NCBI GenBank assembly: GCA_026122205.1
Contig: JANCYU010000023.1
Coordinates: 1 to 64,000, forward strand
DNA from: Galdieria yellowstonensis
Taxonomy: Eukaryota; Rhodophyta; Bangiophyceae; Galdieriales; Galdieriaceae
Direction: 5' to 3'
Length of the DNA: 64,000 bases
The notes beneath the pieces were generated by a model, which saw only the letters and a list, made by a program, of their open reading frames with translations, was not told where the DNA came from and made no database searches. The translations under genes were made by a program, and so were the position numbers. This document shows, piece by piece, positions 22,997 to 31,951 of this stretch (its first letter is position 1; every line of letters starts with the position of its first letter).

Positions 22997-23859
22997 TTTG
23001 TTTTCTCACTTCCTCGTAGGAAACATCTGTTACTCTTCAACAAATTTTAAAGTTTTGAATGTTGAACTGCATTCTCCTCCCTGGAACAAATATATGTACC
23101 TATCTTACTTGGAAGAAGAACTTGTTTCTGCGTTGGTGCTTGAGTTCGAAACTATATCCTTTAGTCTATTCCTTTGGTTCTTTGACTTTTCGACGAGTCT
23201 AGAATATTCTTGTCGTTTAACCAGCGGTGCTTGCTAGCTGTAGAAGAGCATTTCAGGTTGTGTATCTTTTGATAAGAACATAGTGAATATTAGGGATAAT
23301 ATTCTTTTGCTCAAGAAAAGCAACTTGGAGGAGTTGCGGATAAGAGTGTACGGAGGACACAAGGCAGAACCTTGTGTTTATGGAATACGACTAGGAATAA
23401 AAGAGGAGAGGTATCTTGCCACAAATACTGGATGCTTCTGTTATGTTACGGAGACTAGGAGAAAAGAAAAAGTTCCAAAGTGTTGGAACATCTTTTTTGG
23501 GTTGCTATAGCCGGTTTTACAGTATACGTTGCTATAGCAACAAAGAATGTTGGTCAACTTGAAAGAGTCCGAACCTTGCGTTCTTTTTGGAAACCATCAC
23601 AGCGAACGATTTCGCGACTATTTGTGGCAACTCGTCTTTCGCAGAGAGAATTATTTGAAACTGTTGACGAGAAACTTGGAAAGTCTTGGGGTAGCCACAA
23701 GCTACCTAAATGTATTGTACTCGGAGGAAACAGTTCTACAAATTTTTTTTTGTCAGTGGAGCATCAGAACTCCTCCAAAAAAGCAACTTTCATAAAACGG
23801 TTGACGCTGAGTTTATTCCACAAACGTTTAGTTTTATTCTGAGATAAAAGAATTTCAAT
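22997..23859. other. 0.86 kb region without a confident gene
   Basis: Three overlapping plus-strand frames (23283-23510, 23480-23842, 23547-23795) have no recognisable domain. A perfect 14-bp palindrome GTTGCTATAGCAAC lies at 23528-23541, and its half GTTGCTATAG also occurs at about 23500. The region lies directly downstream of the TnpB/Fanzor remnant's stop (that gene reads leftward), so it could contain decayed 3' element sequence. Confidence 0.4.
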
Positions 23860-24215
23860 TTATTCGCTCAAGAAGCGCAACAAGGTAACGCGAGCTCCAT
23901 GGACATCTCGATCACAGCGCATCTTACAATGCGGGCAGTGGAATGTCTTCCTTCCTCCTTGTTTGGAATTTATTTGTTCAGACATTCCACAGGTTTTGCT
24001 GTTCTAAGCTTCATTCACTATAATTATTCGGCACCAAGGATATTCTCTCTATTTCTGTAGCAAGCGTTGCCAAAAACGATAATAAGACCACTTCGTCAAT
24101 GCTCTCGCGGTTTTGGCTTTAAATTTTCTTTTACGCCAGAGGACGTCCTCCTGCATCCTTTCGGGGGTTGTTGAAGAAATACTCCAATTGGGGTGTTTTA
24201 ATGGCGGTGTAAAGA
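23860..24215 (-). pseudogene. TnpB/Fanzor-like RNA-guided nuclease, C-terminal remnant
   Basis: The minus-strand frame from about 24144 to the TAA at 23860-23862 reads KAKTARALTKWSYYRFWQRL, then REYPWCRIIIVNEA, then NSKTCG, HCPHC and CDRDVHGAR. These match the C-terminal half of TnpB/Fanzor proteins: the helix before RuvC-II, the RuvC-II Glu in hhhVNEA, the zinc ribbon (TC..C and CP.C) and the RuvC-III DRDxxGAR. It is broken by two in-frame TAG codons at 24049-24051 and 24004-24006, both where a Tyr is usual, and the second Cys of the first zinc-ribbon pair is Ser. Upstream, in another frame, lies IKTPQLEYFFNNP, the same leader as at 54.7 kb but with ATT in place of ATG. The N-terminal half is therefore deleted. 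This is a non-functional copy. Confidence 0.82.
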
Positions 24216-24393
24216 GTCAGAAATAGTCCAATTGTATTTCTCCATGAAAAGTACAAATGAAGCGTTTCAATAGTGAAGGGAATTGCAACCAAGTCCCTTG
24301 AAAACAGCTATACAAGAACGACGGAAAAATATTGAATCAGATTCTGGCTTTTTATTAAAGCTTCCATCCTATAGCTATCTCGAACTAGTTTTC

Positions 24394-25914
24394 TTACAGA
24401 ACCTTCCATGAAGCTTCTGGTGCTGGTTGGGTATAAAACTGAACATCGAGGATTCCTTCAGCAACTTTCGAGCCCGCTCGTGAACCCTATGAAAGGATAG
24501 TCAGTTTTTATTTCTCAGTAATAAAGACAAGTACCGTCAAAGCATGCATCGTGACCAACTCCTTGCCGACCCAAAGACTGCTGTCTTTTGAGCTCCTCTT
24601 TAGAGTATAGAAATCTGTATGTCGCACTTGTTCGGTACCGTCAGTTACATCTACATATCCAAACAATACCATCTCATGCCGTCCTCCGAAGCCTGTAATA
24701 GGTATTTTCACAGGACCTGGATTTACGTAATGTGCGATGGCTCCTATTAATAAATGAATACTACCAAGTCGTCGGATGAAACTAAAATCCAAACCTGTCC
24801 TAATAAGTTGTGCATCTTCATTTCTTTCTTGTTCTGTCCATTCCTCGCCAACTTCAGGACGAAGAGGTGCCACACCAGCTCCCTTGCGTAAACGGTATAG
24901 TGCTTTTGTAACTTTATATGCCTTCCATTCATATCTAATTTCGAAACCTAGATTCTTTCCAACTTCTGCCAAACGAACTGATAAATGATATAGAGCACCA
25001 TAGTCAATCATTGAAGACTCCCTCATAGAAGCAGTATGCAATATCTCTAATTCCTTTGATGCCAGTTGCTTACCCACTCGCTTCACTTCCTCAGGATTTC
25101 CTATAATGGCTGCCGAGGCGTAAAGTACTAGTTTATCTTGTGCTGAACTAGAGTTAGACATAGCTCCAAGAGCAGCATTGTACGCTTGAATCATCAGGTC
25201 TGGATCATGCAGGCGGCAGCTCACTTCCAGTTGAAGAGCTAAGAAACGAGCATTGTCCTCTGCACTTAGTCCATCTTTGCTTGAATTCAAAATATCCCAT
25301 GCAGGTTGGAGGTAAGTCTTCACCAACGACTCTCTAAAACCTTCTACCTCCTCGGCGGACATTTCTTGAACTGAACTTTGAGTAGTTAGGGTACAATATA
25401 CAGTGTGACACCACTGGGCAATTAGAAAACGAGTTGACGAGTCCAATAAATGCTTGTCTCCAATTTGATTTAAGGTTGTAAGCACCTTTTCTTCCCTCGG
25501 ACCGTTGGCTACTCCAGTGTCGTGAATGGACGTCAAAGATACGTTTATAGCAGCACGAAGATCTTCCTCGACCCTATTTGTCCGACTCTTTGACTCTTGG
25601 GAGTCAAGTTTGTCTTGAAAGCCTTGGTTTGAAGTTCCTGTTGATTTCAGGTTTTGCGTCGCGTTACTTGCTGGCGAAGTTGAAGTTCCGTTAATTTCAG
25701 CGATTATGCGATCCAATTCTTTATCTTCTTCATGGTTAACTTTGTGCTTGTTCTTTCCCTTCTTCTTCTTCTTCTTCTTCTGCGTCTTTACGGGAACTTG
25801 TTCAGGCTCTGGCGGTTTCTCGAACGAAGTCTGTTTAGAATAATAGAGAAACACAGCAATTGAGGCGGCAACACTTATCGAAAGTGCTATGATGCCTGCC
25901 TCCCAATTTCTCAT
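24394..25914 (-). CDS. Membrane-anchored protein of unknown function
   Basis: About 490 aa, two exons. The first in-frame ATG (25912-25914) gives MRNWEAGIIALSISVAASIA, one N-terminal transmembrane segment. A poly-Lys cytosolic-type linker and a low-complexity Ser/Thr/Asn stretch follow, and from about residue 140 a largely helical soluble region. The C-terminal part (about 330-470) mixes helix with a beta-rich end (PVKIPITGFGGRHEMVLFGYVDV). A 48-nt intron (24487-24534; GTACTT donor, CTGAC branch, CATAG acceptor) joins ..HALT to GSRAGSKVAEGILDVQFY and so on, ending at TAA 24394-24396. Without splicing the frame stops 15 codons after the donor. No family was recognised; the anchor plus charged linker suggests an organelle or ER surface protein. 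Confidence 0.8.
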
Positions 25915-26522
25915 TCGTGTTGCGTACTTCACTATACGAAAGTCTTCAAGTAATAAAGGGAGGCTACGCAACCAATCCGAAGAAATGGCTCAAGCCGGCC
26001 TGACGAATTGTGGTGGATTCTTCTGTGTTTGCAGTCCAAGTCTTGTAGGTTGCTAAAGGTGTTGAGCAATTTTGTTGAAAATCTGTAGCAACGTTCTTCT
26101 TAACTCTATTTATTTGATATAGCACTCTTGCAACAAAGCAGCTCTCGTTTTTGAAATCGGTTCAGACTAGTATCTAAACAAGGTTTCTCGTGAAACCGCA
26201 ACCATTCCTTGCAACGAGTCGAAATCGAAAATGTTGTGGGAAAGCACAAGTCTTACCAGCAGAGAATACAACTGAAAACCTTGGACGAGTTTGGTATCCT
26301 TTGCGCATCACTCTTTTCACTTGTGGTTCTCGTGTTGAACTAGGAGACGTTATTCAAGCTGCTTTATAACTCGGAAAACTACGTTGCGACTAGTGAGTAA
26401 ATGTGGCCAGAATATCTCTTGTACAAGATCTGTAATACTTGCTACAAGCGCAAATTTCTAAGCTTGTCAACTTGGGGTCAACAAGCTCTGAAAAATTGTA
26501 TCTAAATACGTTTTTACTTGCA
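25915..26522. other. 0.6 kb region, possible unrecognised small gene
   Basis: No long frame is present. A plus-strand frame of about 60 codons, starting after a stop near 26178 and ending at 26367, reads ..TTENLGRVWYPLRITLFTC and so on, with no ATG of its own, so it could be a last exon. A short ATG frame starts at 25985 (MAQAGLTNCGG..) and has a possible donor at 26045. No protein family could be assigned and splicing is unresolved. Confidence 0.25.
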
Positions 26523-27836
26523 TCACGCGGACATTTTATTTATTCTACTTATGACTTGTTCTATAAACTCTCTTTCTGCTGCTGTAACGAGGAAAACTTC
26601 TTGGACAGTTGTACCCTTTCGAGCTAGCAATTTAAATCCAGTAGGAGTTGTAGTTGTAACTCTTAATAACAAACGAGGAGAACGACTTTTACCGTTTCGA
26701 AGCCTTCCAGGAACAATAGTCTGGATACAGGACTCCTGCGAAAGTACCTCCAACACTTTGATAAGTCCTGGAATATGTGTGGAATGATTCACGACTATCC
26801 GTGCCTTATCCTCCTTGACATTCTGGTGCTTTGCAGTCTGTAAAAATTCATCTCTCTCTGGTGTTTCTGCTGAGGAAGTGGAGCTTTTTACAATAGAGTT
26901 ATCAGTCCGATTCGATGATGAGTCGGCCAAGTCACGACAAGTATCGCAGAAACATTGGCACAATTGTTGCGAGCTGTACAGATAAACTTTCCAGATCGGT
27001 TCTTGCAAACACTGGACTGCCTGTTCAATCCAATCAGAGGCTCTAGTTGCATCACTATCGTCACAAGTTAGCATCAAGCAACAGTTTTGAGGGGATGTCC
27101 TGGAGAAAAAGCAACCTTGTGTATCCAAATAACAGTTTTCTTTCCCGAACAGGTTCTCAAAGCCTATCGATATAGCGGAATCTATTGGTTTCAATATGGG
27201 TGTAACCTTCACTGACGAAATTCTGTTCACGACATCAAGCAGGGTCCTAATATCTGATTCAGAACATGGCTTTTCTAAGTAAGCCAAAGCCAAAGTTGGG
27301 GATAATTTCCAATCTATTAGTTGCGCCAACGGACAAGACGAAAGATAGCTTTTCTTAGGTTCTTCATCTTCTTGTGGTTGCCTTGTTGCCTTGTGCCAAC
27401 CATTCATTTGCCAACTTTTCGTCGACATATTTGTCGGGTTTGAAGTAACCGACGTGCGAACGCTTCTAAACTTTTCCCGTTTCTTTTTGACGAACTGCTT
27501 CTCTTTATCTGGCTCTTTTTCGCCGTCCGAAAAGTTTTCCCAAAATACGCGAGGATCATATTTCGGAGCTTTTTGTTTTTTTGCGAGATACGACTGTCGT
27601 ATCCCAAAAACGCTCTCTAAATATTGATATCCCTCTTCTTTATTACTTGACGACGAGTCATCTTTACAGCGACAAATCCTGCAACCACGGACGGATCCAA
27701 GACTCTTACGAACCCTCTTTGCTGAAAAAGACAAGAGACAAATTAAAATATTTTGTCTCTCTATAGGTGATAGAACTCTATAAAACAAAAACTTGCTCTT
27801 CTTTACTACAGTCGGACAAACGAAAGAAATATGCAT
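26523..27836 (-). CDS. DUF2103 domain protein, probably plastid-located
   Basis: 437 aa in one frame from the ATG at 27834-27836. The first ~40 residues are hydrophobic and basic, consistent with an organelle leader, but part of it could instead be a small intron (acceptor-like CTTTTTCAG at about 27722). A Lys-rich linker and a Cys-rich stretch (CQCFCDTCRDL) follow. The C-terminal ~95 residues carry the DUF2103 core: ARIVVNHSTHIPGL, VPGRLRNGKSRSPRLLLRV, TGFKLLARKGTTVQEVFLVT. DUF2103 proteins are predicted metal-binding proteins known from cyanobacteria, algae and plants, with no established reaction. The N-terminal two thirds are specific to this lineage as far as can be seen. Convergent with its left neighbour, divergent from CBF5. 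Confidence 0.82.
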   Translation of the reverse strand: MHISFVCPTVVKKSKFLFYRVLSPIERQNILICLLSFSAKRVRKSLGSVRGCRICRCKDDSSSSNKEEGYQYLESVFGIRQSYLAKKQKAPKYDPRVFWENFSDGEKEPDKEKQFVKKKREKFRSVRTSVTSNPTNMSTKSWQMNGWHKATRQPQEDEEPKKSYLSSCPLAQLIDWKLSPTLALAYLEKPCSESDIRTLLDVVNRISSVKVTPILKPIDSAISIGFENLFGKENCYLDTQGCFFSRTSPQNCCLMLTCDDSDATRASDWIEQAVQCLQEPIWKVYLYSSQQLCQCFCDTCRDLADSSSNRTDNSIVKSSTSSAETPERDEFLQTAKHQNVKEDKARIVVNHSTHIPGLIKVLEVLSQESCIQTIVPGRLRNGKSRSPRLLLRVTTTTPTGFKLLARKGTTVQEVFLVTAAEREFIEQVISRINKMSA

Positions 27837-28130
27837 GCATCAATCCGTCGTAAGAATCGATCTGTGACCTCCGCTCACCAACTAGAAGAAGCTACAATCT
27901 TCTTGCAAGTATCTTGGAACTTGGAAACAAACCTTGCATGTTTTTTTGAATTTTTGCCTACAATATTCGCTAATAATGAAAGATGGAATATGATTCAAAA
28001 GTTTTTTAATGCCATACTAGGAAAACCAAAGAGGTAACCCGAATTATTCCCGTCTGCGCGACAGTTCTCGGCTCGTTGGCTTTTGTGTTGGTGGGACAGG
28101 CGGGGAGAGGAGAGTAGCGTTGTCGCGAGT

Positions 28131-29597
28131 ATGTCGAAGGAAACTTTATCAGTTGGAGAAATACAGCGTAGAGAAGAATTTTTTATAAAGCCAGAGAAAA
28201 AATCATTCGAACTTGATACGGCCAATTGGCCATTGTTACTCAAGAACTTTGACAAGTTGAACGTGCGCACAAGCCACTACACTCCGTTGCCTTTTGGTAA
28301 CAGCCCTCTGAAAAGGCCTTTGAAGGAATATATAAGATATGGGGTGATCAATCTCGATAAACCTGGGAATCCTTCTTCTCATGAGGTGGTGGCATGGGTA
28401 AAGAGGATATTAAAGGTGGAAAAAACTGGTCACTCTGGAACTCTGGATCCAAAGGTGACAGGTTGCTTGATAGTTTGCATCGACCGTGCAACTAGGCTTG
28501 TCAAGTCGCAACAAAGTGCCGGAAAGGAATACGTGACTGTCCTTCGACTTCATGGCTCCCTCGGAGAAGGCGGAGAAGCAAAGTTGGCAAGAGCAGTGGA
28601 TAGGTTAACTGGAGCGGTATTTCAAAGGCCGCCTCTTATATCGGCTGTGAAGAGGCAACTTCGAATACGTACAATATACGAAAGCAAACTACTAGAATTT
28701 GACGATTCTAGACACTTGGCAATATTTTGGATACGCTGTGAAGCTGGTACTTACGTCCGTACTTTATGTGTTCATCTGGGTTTGTTATTAGGCGTCGGAG
28801 CACATATGCAAGAACTACGAAGAGTCCGTTCGGGAGCTATGGATGAAAATTCAGGTCTTGTTACTATGCACGACGTATTGGATGCACAATGGTTGTATGA
28901 AACTTGTGGTGATGAGAGCTATTTGAGAAGAGTCATTATGCCGTTAGAAGCGCTGTTAGTGGGATATAAAAGAGTTGTGGTGAAAGACTCTGCAGTGAAT
29001 GCCATTTGTTATGGAGCTAAGGTTATGATTCCTGGTCTTTTGCGCTTTGAGTCTGGAATTGAGGTGGGAGAGGAAATAGTTATTATGACTACGAAAGGAG
29101 AAGCAATTGCTCTTGGTATTGCAGAAATGACGAGTGCAGTTATGGCTACAGTCGATCACGGTGTTATTGCCCGTATAAAGAGAGTAATTATGGAAAGAGA
29201 TACTTATCCAAGGCGATGGGGACTCGGTCCAGTTGCTAGTAAGAAGAAGCAACTTATTGCTGCTGGTCAATTAGACAAACACGGGAAGCCAAACGAAAAT
29301 ACTCCGAAAGACTGGTTTCAGATTAATCCTGATCTCACGTCTATGCATGCAGAACAAACTCCAGTACAAACCCCGAAAGAGGAGGAGCCTAGCACATCTC
29401 CACTCAATCAAGAGAGCGACTCCAAAAAGGACAAGTCAAAGAAGAAAGAAAGTGATAAGAAGAAGAAGAAGAAGCATAAGAAACATAAAAAGGAACATCA
29501 CTCGTCGGAGAAAAAATCTAAAAAGTCGACTAAATCGAAAGAACAAGTCTCAGGAGGAGATAGCAGCGAGGATAGCAGCGAGGATAGCAGCGATTGA
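28131..29597 (+). CDS. CBF5: Dyskerin/CBF5, H/ACA snoRNP pseudouridine synthase
   Basis: 488 aa, intronless. Start taken at ATG 28131 (MSKETLSVGE), which has the usual short N-terminus (YGVINLDKPGNPSSHEV follows). The catalytic TruB motif is HSGTLDPKVTG, with catalytic Asp106. The second TruB segment is RPPLISAVKRQLR, then CEAGTYVRTLCVHLG and GAHMQELRRVRSG. A C-terminal PUA domain (ICYGAKVMIPGLLRF..GEAIALGIAEM) precedes the typical Lys-rich tail, here ending in SSEDSSEDSSD encoded by a tandem 12-bp repeat (29559-29594). It isomerises uridine in rRNA and snRNA in the nucleolus, guided by H/ACA RNAs, with NOP10, GAR1 and NHP2. Confidence 0.97.
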   Translation: MSKETLSVGEIQRREEFFIKPEKKSFELDTANWPLLLKNFDKLNVRTSHYTPLPFGNSPLKRPLKEYIRYGVINLDKPGNPSSHEVVAWVKRILKVEKTGHSGTLDPKVTGCLIVCIDRATRLVKSQQSAGKEYVTVLRLHGSLGEGGEAKLARAVDRLTGAVFQRPPLISAVKRQLRIRTIYESKLLEFDDSRHLAIFWIRCEAGTYVRTLCVHLGLLLGVGAHMQELRRVRSGAMDENSGLVTMHDVLDAQWLYETCGDESYLRRVIMPLEALLVGYKRVVVKDSAVNAICYGAKVMIPGLLRFESGIEVGEEIVIMTTKGEAIALGIAEMTSAVMATVDHGVIARIKRVIMERDTYPRRWGLGPVASKKKQLIAAGQLDKHGKPNENTPKDWFQINPDLTSMHAEQTPVQTPKEEEPSTSPLNQESDSKKDKSKKKESDKKKKKKHKKHKKEHHSSEKKSKKSTKSKEQVSGGDSSEDSSEDSSD

Positions 29598-29657
29598 GTA
29601 GGATTGTAGACAGGATAAACTACTAGGCACTTGTAGTAATATCTCTTCATAATAAAC

Positions 29658-30411
29658 TCAGGTTTTATTTACGGAGTTGGTCTGACCACTTTCACGAGTA
29701 GACGAACCAATCCATTGAAGATACTCTAGCGTAACTGTTAGGCACTGCAATATCTACGAGCTTCTATTACCTTGTAAGCCACCTTGAATAGGCAAACTGA
29801 TCACTTCTGGTACATCATATGGATGTTTGGACTTTATTTCGTTTGCAACTGTTGAAACTAGCTCACTCTTCGTTTTGATAATGAGCAATAGTTCTTGATC
29901 TCGTTCCACCTTTCCTTGCCACCTAATCGAATCTAATTAGCAAGTAGAAAAAGAAGAACAAAGCATCTCAAAATACCAATAAGTGCTTTCAATTCCTGGA
30001 ACAGTATTCACACATGCAGCCAAACTCTTCTCAACAAGCCAACTTGAAATGGTTCTGGCAGTTTCTTGGTTGGGAACAGTACAGTATACAACAGCGTAGG
30101 GAGACGAACTAAACAAGTCAGTGAGATAAGTAAGGAAAGTTATGAATGGAGGATAATAACCCAGAACGAAATAGCATAATAGCCACCAAACTCCCGAGCA
30201 AACAGACTAGTACCAGTTTCACTAACCTTTCTGAATGAAGTCCGCTTGACATTGTAGGCTTTAATAAAAGTGGTTTTGAAGACTTGAAACAAGTATTGTG
30301 ACTGTATAAACCCAAATAAGGCTTTCCAGAAATAACTTTAGCAAAAGCCAATGTCCGACAGGAAAACTTTGGAGTCCGTAGCAATGCAAAGGCAATTCTG
30401 GAAAACATCAT
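29658..30411 (-). CDS. CUTA: CutA-type divalent ion tolerance protein, organelle leader
   Basis: Reconstructed from four exons on the minus strand. Exon 1 starts at ATG 30409-30411 with a basic hydrophobic leader (MMFSRIAFALLRTPKFSCRT) of about 55 residues. After an intron with GTTAGT donor and CTGAC..TTTAG end, the CutA domain begins: SSPYAVVYCTVPNQETARTI, SWLVEKSLAACVNTVPGIES. A second intron (GTATTTT..GATTAG) splits the Trp codon in TYWWQGKVERDQELLLIIKT. The domain then gives HPYDVPEVISLPIQ, and after a third intron of 36 or 48 nt ends EYLQWIGSST. CutA proteins are trimeric and linked to copper/divalent ion homeostasis, and in plants to plastids. The family call is secure; the third intron's donor is ambiguous. 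Confidence 0.88.
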
Positions 30412-30793
30412 CTTTTGCCAAAAGCTGCTCAGAAACTACTTACTTTTATCTTATTCTAGAGGAAACATTCCGACTAGTTTGAAGGAAAGTCTTTTACCGA
30501 GTGCTCATTGTTATCAGGCACTCTCATTTTCGACTCTCTCGATATTTATATATATAGAAAAGTCTCGCACCCAACAAGGAAACACTATTTAGAGACTGCA
30601 GCTAATATCGAGGAACTTGAAGAATCTGACTGACATTTACAACTACTGGCTCCAATGATATCCATTGGATAGTTCGCTACTATTCTATACGATCAACTAC
30701 AAATTCGTAATATGTACAAAAGAATATCCAAAACACTTGGTGCGGAAGACAACATTTCTGCTTTGGATGAAATCGATCTTTTTGAGTTTGTAA
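30412..30793. other. Divergent promoter region between CutA and PurN genes
   Basis: About 380 bp. It contains a TATATATA stretch at about 30547. A 47-codon plus-strand frame (ATG 30712 to 30855; MYKRISKTLGAEDNISALDE and so on) overlaps the start of the PurN gene and has no recognised family. Confidence 0.4.
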
Positions 30794-31849
30794 ATGGCAC
30801 CAAAGTACCACAGCGTGAACTTTATTGGTACTGGTTCCTTTGTAACAACATGTAATAAGAGTATACTGAAAACACATAAGAACATAAATATTCTTCAGTC
30901 GCCTGTTTTGTTTTCTCGATGCAAGTTCTCTACCAGAGTGGTGATGACCGTGAATACGGCAGTTTTTGTGTCCGGTAGTGGACGATCCTTGGAAAATTTA
31001 TTGACATATTACGACAGAGGTAGTCTTGTTTTTACTTAAAGGAATACGGAAAGTTTTGATGATGGGAAAAGGACTCCTAGGGGAAGCAAAAGTTGTCACA
31101 GTAGTGGTGAGTGTTGGATCTCGGTGTTCTGTTCCTTTCGTGCTGAACAACGAAGTCGAGTAAACATGGAGTAAAAGCCTTAGAGATTGCGAAGAAGTGG
31201 TCTTTGCCTTCAGTTGTTGTTTCACCTGGACACTATTCCTCGAATTCTGAGTTTAGCCAAGCACTGATTGACATCTGTGTAAGTTCATACTTTTCGTAAT
31301 GATCTGATCAGTTAACGTTCTTATTAGTCTTCGTATCGGGTACAATTGATTGTTTTGGCAGGTTGGATGCATTTCTTTCATATTCCAGCCTCTTATCAAG
31401 GACGAGTTATCAACATTCATCCAAGTTTGATTCCCTCCTTTTGTGGCAAAGGATTCTATGGCATGAAGGTCCATAAAGCAGTGGTTTGTCGTTTTTGTTG
31501 CGTTTGGATATTTTTTCTCACTCGAGTTTAGTTGGACTTTGGTGTGAAGATAACTGGATGCACCGTTCATTTTGCCGACAATGAATACGATCATGGTCCG
31601 ATTATTCTTCAAAAGGCAGTTGATGTATTAGAAACAGATACGGTAGATACTTTAGCCAAAAGAGTATTTGAAGCTGAGAAAGTTGCTCTGCCCGAAGCTG
31701 TTCGTCTTTTTAGTATGAACTTGCTTCGAGTAGGTTCTCTCCCCCTTTGTATAGGTCCTAATCATTCTGTTCTATATATATAGGTTGAAGGACGTAAAGT
31801 CCATATTTTGAAGTTGGCTGCAAATGAGAATTGTATCGACAACGCCTAA
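30794..31849 (+). CDS. purN: Phosphoribosylglycinamide formyltransferase (PurN/GART)
   Basis: Six exons: 30794-31019, 31072-31106, 31156-31278, 31328-31483, 31532-31729 and 31784-31849. Introns of 48-54 nt all have GT..AG ends. The mature part begins TAVFVSGSGRSLENLLTYYD. It continues VVVSSKHGVKALEIAKKW, IVLAGWMHFFHIP and VINIHPSLIPSFCGKGFYGM, including the catalytic His of NIHPSLIP. GCTVHFADNEYDHGPIILQ follows with the catalytic Asp-region, then VEGRKVHILK. The enzyme transfers formyl from 10-formyl-THF to GAR in purine synthesis. The GKGFYGMKVHKAV segment is of the plant/bacterial type. About 50 leading residues rich in Ser, Thr and basic residues suggest plastid or mitochondrial import. 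The first exon's start is the first ATG in frame. Confidence 0.92.
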
Positions 31850-31951
31850 TGTAATTTTGCGTATCAAAATGATTTTCAGCTTTTTAGAGAAAATGAACGA
31901 AATCTAATTACTATGGAATTTTTTTTCCCCAACTTGGTTGTCGACTATTTT

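Noticed and set aside
30712..30855. 47-codon frame MYKRISKTLG and so on
   Set aside because: Overlaps the PurN first exon in another frame; no family recognised, and too short to support alone.
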